Below, piece by piece: positions 35,749 to 47,031 of a stretch of 64,000 nucleotides of DNA. The position numbers were made by a program, and so were the translations under genes. The DNA is from Pyrrhoderma lamaoense (taxonomy: Eukaryota > Basidiomycota > Agaricomycetes > Hymenochaetales > Hymenochaetaceae): NCBI GenBank assembly GCA_002794735.1, contig NBAZ01000001.1:1674001-1738000 (forward strand). The letters are read 5' to 3'. The number at the start of each line of letters is the position of its first letter. Within the stretch, counting starts at the first letter, position 1. The notes below the pieces were generated by a model, which did not search any database, was not told the origin of the DNA, and saw nothing but the letters and a program-made list of their open reading frames with translations.

Positions 35749-38122
35749 ATGCCTTCTGTAGCTGAAACAATCCCTCTGTCTCGAAGAAAACTTCTTGAAC
35801 CACAAAAAAGCCCTAACCCGTCGAAAATTGCTGCCAATTACTCTGACGATACTAGCGAAACGAAATCCAAGTCAAAAGAACCTGTAGCCACCGAGAATGA
35901 ATGCGCTAAGCTAATTACTGTGAATAAGTATGGTCGTCGCGAAGGTTTGAGAGTTCGCCCAGATTATCTATGGTGCTTACATCTAGTGATATCCCGAAAG
36001 TTATTGTTCTTGGTTTAGATAGGCCAGTTACTATAGGCCGGAATTCTCGGGAATGGTAATCTTGTTCTTACTCTTCATGGCTTTATTGTTAACATGAAAT
36101 TAGTACCTACGTAATTCAAGATAGGATCGTTTCCAATATACATTGCAAATTCTATGTGTATGGATGTCTTCTCCTGCTCCGCTTCCTCAAGTATGATTAG
36201 TCTTGGCTGATACTTCAGAATAGTGTTTTATCAAGTACCGGGGGTGCCCTGGTCTCATGTCACGTTAGCAGCAGTTTTATCTATAGCAACTCTTTGTTTC
36301 AACATGATTTAGGATACATCTACTAATGGTGTCTATATTAATGGTCATAAGCTACATAAAAGTGGGGCTATAATTATGGACGGGGATGAGATTGAAGTAC
36401 CTGGCCAAGCCTCTACCCGTTGGGACTACTCACTTTCTACACTGATGTTCTTTGCTTACTGAAGTACCTAGTATTTAAATGTGTACACTTGATAAAAGGC
36501 TCCCGTGAGCGGATGAACATCTTTGAGCCGACTCCCCCTCAAGGGGACTATAGGGTATACGTTTTTATAGCCTCATCTTCACATGGTATTCTCATCTACA
36601 CTTCTGAAGACTCTGAGGATTGGCTCGTATGATGTGATGTCCCATTGTCTTGGAAGGTATGGAACTTATGCACTATCATATGTCGCTATTACCACATCTA
36701 TGAAATAACCCCGCGGCTTCAGCGGGAGCTTTGCCTCGGTTCATCTAGCTTTCGATTCTCTGTCCTCAAGACAGGTCGCCTGCAAAACCATACTTTCTAA
36801 GCCTCGAAGAGGCGATCTCCAGAAAGTTATGTCAGAGGTTGACATTCTACGGGGTCTCAGGCATGTAAGAATGCTCTTACTATCAAATATCGATATGACT
36901 TAGGGACCTATTAACACCCAGCCTAATATAAGTGGAATTTTGGACGTCGTAGTAAATCACCACTGCGGATGGGTGTAAGCCAAGTGCTATCTAACGGGAC
37001 TATGCTACTAACGTGTTAGATATCCTCATATAGTCATATTTTTCTTGAAGTAGGTCCAGACTTTCTCGAGAACACTGAACGGAGGATTTACACCGACCGT
37101 GAACAGCTTTGTACTGGAGGGGATCTGTTCAGCTATATATGTAGACACAAGCTTGGCGAAGCCGAAACCAAGTTTATCTCGTACCAGCTTTTTAAAGGTG
37201 TCGAATACCTACATAATCGTTCTGTCTCACATCGTGGTACATCATTATTCCCAGAGTATTCTACTGATTTGCATACCTGATATCTGATAATTTTAAATCT
37301 TTGGTAGATTTGAAGGTATTGTAGCTCGAGATGACGTCTATCTTAAACGACTGAAATTTAAGTATAGCCTGAGAATATCCTCTTACACTCCCCCGGACCT
37401 TTTCCCAGAATTCAAATAGCAGATTTTGGCTTAGCAAGAGCAAGGGCTTATCAAGAAACTCTAAATGTGTATGAGATGATGATTAGCAATTACCCTGCCT
37501 TATATGTTAACAGTCACTCATACCTACGTCTAGCTGTGGGACAGTCTCTTATCTGCCTCCTGAAGGTATATTGGCTTTAGATAATAAAGAACTTGGCTAC
37601 GTCGGCATGCCCGCAGATTGCTGGAGTGCTGGTGTTATTATATACATTATGCTAACGTGAAAAAAAATCTTTCTCCTTTTCTTTATTGTGGAAAGCGTAT
37701 ACTGACATCATTACACTTAGTGGATCTCATCCATTCGACTACTTTGAAACAAACCCAAACTATACTCAGAACTCTTTGCAAAATGCTTCCTGGAACAATG
37801 CTTCTCAGATATCGGTTGCAACTGAAGAAATTATCAAGTCACGCATTATACGGGGTACTGTTGATTATTTTGATATATGGAAATCAATCCCTCAGGGTAA
37901 GTAACCACTCTATCGCAAGTCCGATATGAAATCATGCTCATGATTGATTAATTGTCGTACATCTTATCATATCATAAAGCAAAAATACTTGTAGAAGGTT
38001 TACTCGTGCAAGATCCCGTGAGAAGACTGACTATACATGGTGCTCTGGAAAGCCGTTGGATAATGATGGACCTCAAAGAATTATTGCATGATTATGACGA
38101 ACGGATTGGAACTTTTGACTGA
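35749..38122 (+). CDS. FHA-domain Ser/Thr checkpoint kinase (Chk2/Cds1/Dun1 type)
   Basis: A DNA-damage/replication-checkpoint type kinase: an N-terminal FHA domain that binds phospho-Thr, then a protein kinase domain. FHA signatures are VTIGRNSREC, IVSNIHCKF and QDTSTNGVYINGHKL. Kinase motifs are the Gly loop LGSGSFASVHLA, Lys in RQVACKT, Glu in MSEVDIL, HRDLKPENILL, IQIADFGLARA and CGTVSYLPPEG, so all catalytic residues are present. The gene is split by more than ten short introns. The HRDLKPEN loop is assembled across an 8-nt microexon (37308-37315) flanked by 71- and 52-nt introns. A one-base gap near 35971 is needed to join the start exon to the FHA frame. No SQ/TQ cluster is evident at the N-terminus. 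Cds1/Chk2 versus Dun1 cannot be settled from sequence alone. Confidence 0.85.
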
Positions 38123-38748
38123 TTCTAACTGACTTGGCTACTCTTCTCCGCTGATTTATAACTGCATGTGCTCTGTCCTACACTGACCTGAACCCCGTTG
38201 CTTCTGATCCCTGACTTCTGCTATCCTCTTTCTCTGATCTTCTGAATTACCGGGCTTGCTTTATACTCAGTTTCCTCCCCTCCCCCCAATTCTTCTGTCT
38301 CGTTTTCTTTCTTACATAAAAACTCTGGTTCTACTGGTAATGTCAGACTAGAGAGAAGGACATCTTCGATTTTTTCAAAATAAAAGCAAAGAGAAAAAAA
38401 AACTTGTTCTTTCTGTCTCATTTAAGTTACTTGCTGTTGATACATTTCTTCTGGGGAAAATGGTCGTTTGGTGGATTCTGGTTATAAAGTGAACTTGAGA
38501 TTAATGAATGTTAGCAACGCTTCTTCTCTTCTCTCTCTCTCTCTCGCTTTCCCATCCTTCATCCTTCACCCTTGCTCCCTAATCCATGGTCCCTGATATC
38601 GAAATACTAATTACCATTAATCCTACTTTCATATCCCTCTCCTCTCCTATGATTGCTATGAAGGCTCACTCTTATACTGCTTTGATTTCCTTTCCTGAGT
38701 AGATAGTTGTGTAATGGTTCGGGATTAGTAATACGAACGTGAATGTAG
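38123..38748. other. Convergent intergenic region
   Basis: About 625 bp between the convergent kinase and S-formylglutathione hydrolase genes, T/C-rich. Small ORFs are not supported. Confidence 0.5.
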
Positions 38749-40499
38749 TCATGCCTTGAGGAAGTTGCGTGGAAGTGGACGTGATCAGATGCGAATGTAG
38801 ATATCTAGGTGGTGTATGAAAAAAAGGTATGTTAGTTACGTCTGTACATGTTCATAACATCTACATGAAAAGGAAAGGGAGAGGGGGTAGGAATGTAACA
38901 TACGAAGAAGTAGCTATGATCGTAAGCTTCTTGACTGCGTACACGGACCTCCACTTCGTCGTGTCCTGCCTCCCTAGCTGCCTTGAGGAAGTTCTCTGGA
39001 AGGAGCTGACCTTGTTTATAAAAGTTATCTCCAGTGCCCTGTTAATCAAGGTTAATGCAACGTAGACATTAGATATCAAATAGTATCAAAAACTAGAAAT
39101 CAAAATTTTAAAAATCAAAAAAGAAAGACAAAGAACGTACATAATCAACTAAAACATGTACAGGCTCTTTCACTTTCTTGATCAGCTCCGTAGCGTCATA
39201 CTTAGCTTCGCTTCTTCGATCCCGCCCTGTAAGTATCCCTCAAACGCTTTCTTTCCCCAAGGACACTGCGTCGGGTTCGAAATGGGAGCAAAGGCGGATG
39301 CGGAACGGTACGTGCCTGGTGGGGAAGAGAGGTAAATAGTAAGAGCCCCGTGCCCACCCATAGAGTGACCAAAGATAGAACGACGGTTGGTATCGATGGA
39401 TGGGATGGAGGTAGAGAGGAGGGTGGGGAGTTCGGAGGTTATGTGTGTGTACATGTTGTAGTGGGAGGAGAACTTGGGAGAGGTTGCGTCGAGGTAGAAG
39501 CCTGCTCCTGTACCAAAGTCCTGTGTATTTATACATGATCAGAAAGGGAGGGAGGTAAGTTGATAGGTGGTAGAGAATTGGATTAACGTACCCAGTCGTC
39601 ATCTTCACCTTCTATACCTGCACCTCTTGGAGAGGTATCGGGAACAGGATGGCTATCCCCTCTGAGGCTGCGTCCCTAAAGAATCCACCCTTCTGGGCTC
39701 TGCATAAACATGTGTTCCATTGTTAGATAAAAATCAGGTAAGATTTATCAGATAGAACTGACGTACCCATTATCTTCCGTACATGTCAAACCAGCGAGAT
39801 AGACTAATTCGTTTTCGTTTTCATTTTAGGGTCGAAGATGTGCAAATCATAAAAGAACGAAAAGGAGTATTTGTTCGATGTTAGTCGTTGAGTATGCGTG
39901 CGTGGAAGAAGGGGGGGGACCAGAGATATGAGATACAAAGAGACGAGATTAGAGATTAGAGATTTAGATCGTGCGGGGATATGCGTGTAATGATTTGTTT
40001 CATTTCAATTAGTCGATAACCAATTCATCAACGTTTGTTGTTAAAAAGAAAAAGAAAGAAGATTCAGATTCAACTCTCCCATAGGAAGACATATATATAT
40101 GAAAAGGACGTACTAAGCAAAGGAGCCTTTGAAGTTGGAGAAGCGTTCGCGGGTACGAAAGGTTGAAGTTGGAGGTCAGACCGCCGAGGGCCTTGGACTA
40201 TATGCGCATAAGCCAGATGGTTATTTACGACCCGATATCCGGAAAGTCCATTTGATTCAGTGTAATCATACGCATAGAGAAAAGAAGAAAGGGGGAGGTA
40301 AGGGTTACAGTAAGTATTGGTACATCACAACTACGGAATTCAGGGAGAAAACTAGGTCGTCGAAGTAGGAAGGGTAGAGGGAAGTCGGGGAAAGGGAAAG
40401 GTAAGGAATAGTAGTAGAAGAGGAGATTACCTTGAAAGAATACTTTGTCAAAATCCCCTCAAAGACTTTATTCTGAGATAGTTCCTTCAACTCAGTCAT
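38749..40499 (-). CDS. S-formylglutathione hydrolase (esterase D)
   Basis: Hydrolyses S-formylglutathione to formate and glutathione, the last step of glutathione-dependent formaldehyde detoxification in the cytosol. Exon 1 (40499-40431) encodes [20 protein letters not shown]. Later exons give [64 protein letters not shown], the nucleophile motif [29 protein letters not shown] and AYDHSYFF, with the catalytic Ser (GHSMG) and His (DHSYFF) present. The protein should be about 285 aa, ending near FHANFLKA. Four one-base gaps (near 40160, 39641, 39207 and 38767) break the frame, so the gene cannot be read straight through. With family conservation this strong, sequencing deletions are more likely than a pseudogene. 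Confidence 0.85.
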
Positions 40500-41517
40500 T
40501 ACTTTTTCAAGTACTTTTATTCCGGAGGGGTGTGGTGTGTGTAAAGATGTGATTTATAATGTTGGGGAGGTAGTTATAGAGATAGATAAACCGGTGGAGG
40601 CGGATGATCTTGATTTAATCCAAAAAAGTACAGAGAATCAGGGGGACTAGAACAATAGTACCAGTAGCTAACCTAGGTGTAGGTAAGGAACTCCTTTCAA
40701 GTACAAGTAACAAAAAAAGGGGGGAAGAGAGAAAGAGGAACGTGAGACTTAAGACTTAAACCGAAAGGGATGGAAAGGATGGTCACGCTGGTGTGGGTAC
40801 ACTGATAGGTCATTAGGAATCTGTATACTAGTATAATCCATTCAATCCTTGTATTACATGATAACAATCCCGAATCCTTTAATCCAATCAATTCTCAGTA
40901 TTCGTACTGAACGTCACGTCCTATCTCATTCGTTGTTTCTATCGATTTCGAATCCATGATGATAGATAAAATAATAACACTACTCCCTTCGGAACTTTCA
41001 CGGATTCGAGTTCATCATTGTCCACCATCCAATCATTTTTTTCGTTTGTAGTTCAATAAGTAGCTATAGGTTTATAGTTGATAAGTGAGATGGTAAAAGT
41101 ATCTCGATTGGCTAGGGTCAGATGATCCACCCTTCCCCAACCCCCTCTTCCTTTCTCCCGTTCATTCATTCCCCCCTCCGTTCCTAACTTCCTTGTCAGT
41201 TAACAAAGTATTTTTAAGTTTCTGTTTTTTTGGGTTTGAAGAGTGTGCATGTTATCCGAATTTGAAAAAAGAGGGATAAAATGTAATAAATGGAGTGAGG
41301 GGGGGCTAAACCGTAAAAAAATAATAGTGGAAACGTTCACGGGAAGTACGTGCACGTCTATTTCGGATAAGATATATAAAGAAAGTAAGTAAAGAAGAAA
41401 GGGCATCACACAGAGAGGACTCATTACTTCATAAACTAAATCGAATTTTAACATACTTTCTAATAAAACAAGAAAAACAGCGGAAGAATATAAACAAAAC
41501 AAAATACCTGAATGAAT
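40500..41517. other. Intergenic region between S-formylglutathione hydrolase and lipoyl synthase
   Basis: About 1 kb: the upstream region of the hydrolase gene (minus strand) and the 3' side of the lipoyl synthase gene. ORFs here (for example 41200-41502) lack motifs. I see no gene. Confidence 0.5.
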
Positions 41518-43312
41518 CTAATTGGTTTCCTCCAAGCTAGACGTCACCGACGTCGGTTGATCCTGAGCGGACACAAGTCTCTTTGTCCGGTTCTCCGTCC
41601 CTTCCCGCGCAACACATTCTCGATATAGAACTCTCCAGCCTATATTTTTAAAGCCAAACATCAGCACCATGTCCACTGTAAAAGAAATTTTTTAGGATTA
41701 TAACCCCGTACCTTATAACTACTCCTCACAAGCGGTCCACTGGCCACATACAAGAAACCCATATCCTCCGCGACGCGTTTCCACCTCTCAAACTCCTCAG
41801 GTCTCACATACCTATCGACCTTCATATGCCTCTTCGTAGGCCTCATATACTGCCCAAAAGTAACAACATCTACAGTCCACCTTCCTCAACTCCCTCAACG
41901 CATCTATCAGCTGGTCCTCATTCTCCCCTACCCCGAGCATGATACTCGTTTTCGTGATTCGGGCCCCGCCTTCTTTTTTAGCGTGTTCGAGGACTCGGAG
42001 GGATTGGCGGAAGGTTGCCCGTCGGTCACGGACGAAGGGCGTTAGGGCTTCGACGGTTTCGATGTTGTGCGCGTAGACGTCTAGGCCGGAGTTGGATACT
42101 ACTGAGACCATGGGAGGGATCCGCCAAAGTCACCTGTGAGAGCTTCGACGAGGATGTGTGGAGCTCTGGGGTGAAAAAAGGATAATGGATAGTTTTACGT
42201 TAGTTATTCCACCCCTTTGGTAGAAGAGGTATGAGAAATAAAAATTGAACGTACTTTTGTTTGATCTTCCGGATGGTTTCGGCGAAATGGTGTGCACCTC
42301 CATCAGCCAGGTCTACATGAATCAAAGACAGATAAAAGTAATCAGTAAATATATAGTAGCATAACGATTTCAAACAAAACGCACCATCTCTGTCAACACT
42401 CGTAAGGACGATGTATCCTAATCCCCATCGACTGATAGCCTCGGCTGTGTTCTCTGGCTCATGTGGGTCAAGAGGAGGAGGCGCCCTCGAAGTTTTGATC
42501 GAACAGAACCTACATCCTCTCGTGCAGGTATCACCCATAAGCTACGAGAAGAAGAAGAAAAAGAAGCATATTAGTCTATATAACACCAACAACCATACCT
42601 CCAATAATATCTCAAGAGGAAAGGGAGTAGAGAGAGAGAGAGAAGCGCATACCATGATAGTAGCAGTAGCCCCCCTCTTTCCTTGTTCACCCGTCAAACC
42701 ATCCGAAGACCCGCCCCAGCAATCTCCGATGTTAGGACACCGGGCTTCTTCGCAGACGGTGTGTAGTCCAAGACCCCGGAGGTCGTTTCTGATTTTGGAG
42801 AAAGAGGCCCCGGTGGGGATGGTTGTCTTCAGGTAGGAGGGAGACGGGGACTAATACAAAGAGAATAGTAGAATGAGTTTGTAAGTATATAAATGTGGTC
42901 ATAGGAGTGAGAGTATCAGTCAGCTCAGTCAGCTTTGATTCGAATTTATCGAATTTAAAGATGATTATTTATACAATGAGAGTATAAAGACCCAAGGCAC
43001 GATTCTTCAGAGTCTGAATAGACCCTCGACATAACAGAAGGAAATATGACGGAAAATGGGGAAACTAAAAAAAAACAGAGAATCAAACAGATCCATACCC
43101 TTTCGTATTACCAAGCACGATCCTCTCCGGTACATTATCAGTAATAAAATCATCCAAAGACGGACCACTAGCAAGGTTCTGTTTGAACTCTGACCTAGCA
43201 GACGTAGACGTAGAGGAAGAAGGACCAGCAGTAGAGGAGTCGCAAGAGCCCGTTTCAAGTTAAGTGAGTTTACGAGAGCTGAGCGGAGTTGAGGGCGCTT
43301 TATTGCTTGCAT
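41518..43312 (-). CDS. LIP5: Lipoyl synthase, mitochondrial (radical SAM)
   Basis: Inserts two sulfurs into octanoyl-lysine of lipoate-dependent enzymes such as pyruvate dehydrogenase E2 and the glycine cleavage H protein, in the mitochondrial matrix. From 43312 the protein starts with a basic presequence ([20 protein letters not shown], then RALAT). It continues through [20 protein letters not shown] and the auxiliary-cluster Cys block [13 protein letters not shown]. The radical SAM CxxxCxxC follows in [12 protein letters not shown], then [53 protein letters not shown] and [16 protein letters not shown]. About 400 aa are expected, ending SLEETN. Four one-base gaps (about 43238, 42841, 42116 and 41876) must be filled to keep the frame. 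Divergent from the Cmc1 gene. Confidence 0.88.
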
Positions 43313-43727
43313 GGTGCTGATAAAGAGCTCCCTGATGAGCTTGAGAGAGAGCTTGTAAGCACTTGGTTGGAGAGCGTACTTTGACTTCGACTTCGACCTG
43401 AACGGGGATGTGACTAAACTCGGATGATCTGACCTTTCGGGTGGGTGTATGTAAGTAGTTTGAGCACAGCCACGCTTGTTACCTTTTTAATTTTATTTTA
43501 TAATCATAATGTATTTATTACATTGTAAGTAACGAGTGACGAGTGTCGTTGCGGTCATTTGCTTACCTTTTTTCAATTGCTACCCGACTGGTCCCCCCTT
43601 TCGCTAATATCGCTCTCAGGCCTTCAGAGTCAGAGAAGGGAGTTCTGCGATTCTGATTGGTTCCCATATATCGACTATTTTTGAGTAAGATATCACTACT
43701 GTCACTTGTCTGGCTTTCGAGCGAAGG
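43313..43727. promoter_or_regulatory. Divergent promoter region between lipoyl synthase and Cmc1
   Basis: The 415 bp lie between start codons at 43312 (minus) and 43728 (plus). Both products are mitochondrial, so shared control is possible but no defined element was recognised. Confidence 0.4.
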
Positions 43728-44257
43728 ATGAACGCGCTTTCTCGACGTGAAGAGGAAGCTCTTACAAAATCTACAAAGACGAGAGCTCTCAAGGAATGTG
43801 ATGCTCTCGTAAAAGGTACGCTACCCTCTACCACTCTACCAATACAAACTGGTTATCTCACAAAATGGGTCTTTATTCTTATTCCATCCCTCCCCCCGTA
43901 TAGAGTTCGCAGAATGTGCACAAGGCCGAACGGTCTCACTACTATGGTCATGTAGAGACAAGTACAAATCCGTACAGGATTGTATGTACCAATAGTACGT
44001 CAAATACTTCACGATCTTACCCTGTTCTCCTAAATACCTAACTCGAAATACTTATACACATCCATCTTATACATCTCCTTTGAAAATCCCGTCCGAACTG
44101 ATAAACATATACTCGACTCGGGACGTTATCACGAACGCGAACTACGGGTACGGATACGGATTGTGTAATTAGTACTGGGCCTGATGCTATGGACCAAGTC
44201 CGAAGAGAGTATATCCGTTTAAGGGAGGTCAAGGACTCACAACGCTCTTCTTCGTGA
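43728..44257 (+). CDS. CMC1: Twin CX9C cytochrome c oxidase assembly protein (Cmc1-like)
   Basis: Cmc1 is an intermembrane-space protein that helps stabilise Cox1 during cytochrome c oxidase assembly. Three exons (43728-43815, 43904-43994, 44173-44257) encode 87 aa. Two CX9C motifs are visible: CDALVKEFAEC and CRDKYKSVQDC, flanking the family signature GRTVSLLWSC. The C-terminus YTGPDAMDQVRREYIRLRE is also typical. The frame is intact. Intron 2 is 178 nt, about three times the local norm, but nothing coding was found in it. The protein is too short and spliced for a plain ORF to show it fully. Confidence 0.88.
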
Positions 44258-44948
44258 TGCACTTTTGATGCGTACATGTACACGTACCTTGCGACTTGGA
44301 TGGACAGTCCACCTCCTACCCCCTAACTCCCTACCCCTTACCTCTTACCTCTCTCCCAAACTCTTACTCGACATGCTATAACTAATATAATATTAATTAT
44401 TATTTGTTTTCTATATGACGGTACGTCGACAACCTATGGTTGTCTTTTTACTACATACTCCCATACTCATAACATACTAATTTCAATCCACAAATCACGA
44501 CTTCAGTTCTTCTCTCTTTTTTTTTCTTATTCGAATAGGCATTGTATCCCCTCCGCTCTGCTCCAAAGTCATTAACCTATCTTCCCCCTCACCTCCCCTC
44601 CCCATCTTCGTAGGAGGGCTCCTCACAACAACAGGCAATACTTACAATACGTAGAATGTAGTGTCTCTCACACACCATACACACCATACACACCATACAT
44701 ACACATAAAACTGGTATAAATCTTTCCGCCCTCCTTTATATGATATTAACGTACACAACTCGTACGTACGTGAAGAACAAGCCTACACGACAGTTCCCCA
44801 AACACTCCAATCCATCCCCAGAAGCTTCGTCCCCACTGATTTACTCCAAAAAGGACAAGATTTTGCCAAGTCTCTACTACTGCGTTGGATTTTTTTCTTC
44901 TTCTCTACTCTTCCCCCCCACACACACTTCCCTTCTACCCCCTCTCCT
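44258..44948. other. Convergent intergenic region
   Basis: About 690 bp between convergent Cmc1 and Pex11 genes; CT-rich with ACACACCAT-type short repeats at about 44670-44700. No gene is seen. Confidence 0.5.
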
Positions 44949-46277
44949 TCAAGCTGACTTGACCTTACTCGCCGCAGCGTTCCATTGTGTCCTCAAAGCC
45001 AATAAAGAGGTGATGAAGCTACAATCCGCATTCAGCTCCTTTATATCCAGAAGAAGAAAAAGAAAAAAGACGCTGCCTGTGACTCACCCGAAAGCACCAA
45101 GGACACCATCATTAAGGTTGACAAACCCAAGGTTTGAAGCAGGGATCCACACATCCAACAAGTCAATCGCGAACTGGTAACGAACGGACGCTCGTTCCCT
45201 AACAAGAATGAAAAAGTAACGATAACGGGACATGCGAAAAATCAACAAAAAAGAGGGAGGGGCGTTTTAGCAAGGGATCATGAATACTATCTATACTTTG
45301 AGAAAAGAGGGGGGGGGGGCAGAGAAAACTTACTTTTCGACAGCGGCGAGCTTAACGGACCGTTCCGCCTCTGACCCGATAGACTTTTCGCCCCAGGCCG
45401 ATGGGCTACTGAGCTCCTTCGCTTCATTGGAGAGTCTTCCGGCCTTCATTCATAAACAACCGTTTACTCCCGTACATTATCGGTTTTCAGCTGACAGAGA
45501 GTTAGGGTTGAACGGTTTCGGAGGGAAACGATTAACATAAGGAGCAGTTCGTGTGAGAAAGCGAGAGCATGATAGTGATAGAAGAGGGACAGACCTTTAA
45601 GAGAGCGTGACATATGTTGAGCACGATGCCCAAGAACCAGAAGCGATTTGACCTTCTAGTGAACTTGGTGCTACTTTCCTTGGAAAGCGTGATGAACTTG
45701 ATGGCATTTGCCTAAAGCATGTTTACACGTTTAGAATGACGACAATGAGTGTATGAGTGACGTTATGGATATATACAAGGGGGAACATACCCAGAGAGCG
45801 GCGTCATAGACGAGATAGCCCGCATATGAGAGTTGGCGGAGGATGGTGGTGATTGACTCTCCTGGACGAGAGAAGGAGTTTGCGGCTTTGAGAGCGATTT
45901 GAAGGTGCTCGAGGGGCTTCCCGAGACGCATAACTGCATAAATATATTTCAAGACGTTAAGCTGAGTAAAAGGAAGATATGCATGTGAGATTGGATACTT
46001 GGGACGTACGTTTACGGCCGAGAGCGAGGTGGGATTTGAGAGCGTTCCAGCGGGCACTCTCTGAGGTATGACCTCTCGCGATGAGGAGCCATGCAAAGAA
46101 GCGGGAGAAGTATTGGATGGCACGGTATAACTATAAGTGACACGTTATTAAGGCTGGGTGAAGTGTAAGTGAGTGGAAGTATATACTCACCTTATCTCTG
46201 CCCACAGTTGTTCCTAGCAGAGCGAGGGATTGGGATGCGGATGGATGAAGTACGACCTGAGCAGCTAGAGAAGCCAT
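44949..46277 (-). CDS. PEX11: Peroxisomal membrane protein Pex11
   Basis: Pex11 elongates peroxisomal membranes and promotes their division. Seven exons from 46277 to 44949 give roughly 275 aa with every splice joint in frame. Characteristic blocks: SQSLALLGTTVGRDKLYRAI, QYFSRFFAWLL, ARWNALKSHLALGRKLMRLG, HLQIALKAANSF, SYAGYLVYDAALWANAIKF, then the hydrophobic C-terminal part YQFAIDLLDVWIPASNLGFV and FITSLLALRTQWNAAA, ending SKVKSA. The intron near 45308-45319 contains a G-run. The first exon (46277 to ~46192) encodes MASLAAQVVLHPSASQS. It lies 754 bp from the divergent fumarase gene. Confidence 0.92.
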
Positions 46278-47031
46278 GTTAAGACGAGGAATAAGTATGT
46301 ACGAGAGTGAGAGAGAGAAAGAAGTAGAAGACGGTGGACCGGACGGAAGTGGGGACAGTAGTTTAATGGAGATGCGGATATTCACGTGCTAACGGCCCCT
46401 CAAACTCCTCTACTGCTTATTGCTACTGCTACTAGTACTAGCCGTTGATCACTTACTGGACGTCACCGCGCATATGACGAGTATTGGAAAAAGCACATGT
46501 CCGAGGCGGTCTAGCATCGTCAATGTTATCTGGTTATTGCTCAGTGACGGTGCTTGAAGATGTTTTCATTGCTAGCAAATAATCGACGTTATATACAACG
46601 ATAAATATCCGGTCTTACTAATGGCCATTAGATCAAAAGGACTTGAAGTGGTAGAACAATGGACATGTATATTTTTTTTCTCTTGCTGCGAAACATGATA
46701 AGTTTTCATACGTGTTACAGAGGATAGACAGATGAATGAGCAGCGCTCGATGAAGAATTGACGAGAATGATTTCAATAAAATGGAGGAGCGGTGATAGGT
46801 TGCGCACAAGTAATGGAGGCCGGTCCAATGGGCGCGTAGAGACCTTGCACTTGGGCCATGAGCCGTTCTGTCCGACAACTCCCGATTGTTTGCTCTGAAA
46901 ATATTAATACCTCATCGTCAGTGCTTGCTTGTAGCCGTGTTCTCCGTCGGTCAACGAGAGTGTGGGCCTATATATAAGCTACAACTACAGTATCTACGCA
47001 CCTTAATTATCTCTCTGCCCAGTAGAAAGTC
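46278..47031. promoter_or_regulatory. Divergent region between PEX11 and fumarase
   Basis: About 750 bp containing both upstream regions. Small ORFs (46633-46878 minus, 46886 onward plus) are not supported. No defined element is recognised. Confidence 0.45.

Noticed and set aside
37201..37440. A degraded catalytic loop in the FHA kinase (HRGTS...), suggesting a pseudokinase
   Set aside because: Splicing through an 8-nt microexon restores HRDLKPEN and DFG, so the kinase appears active.
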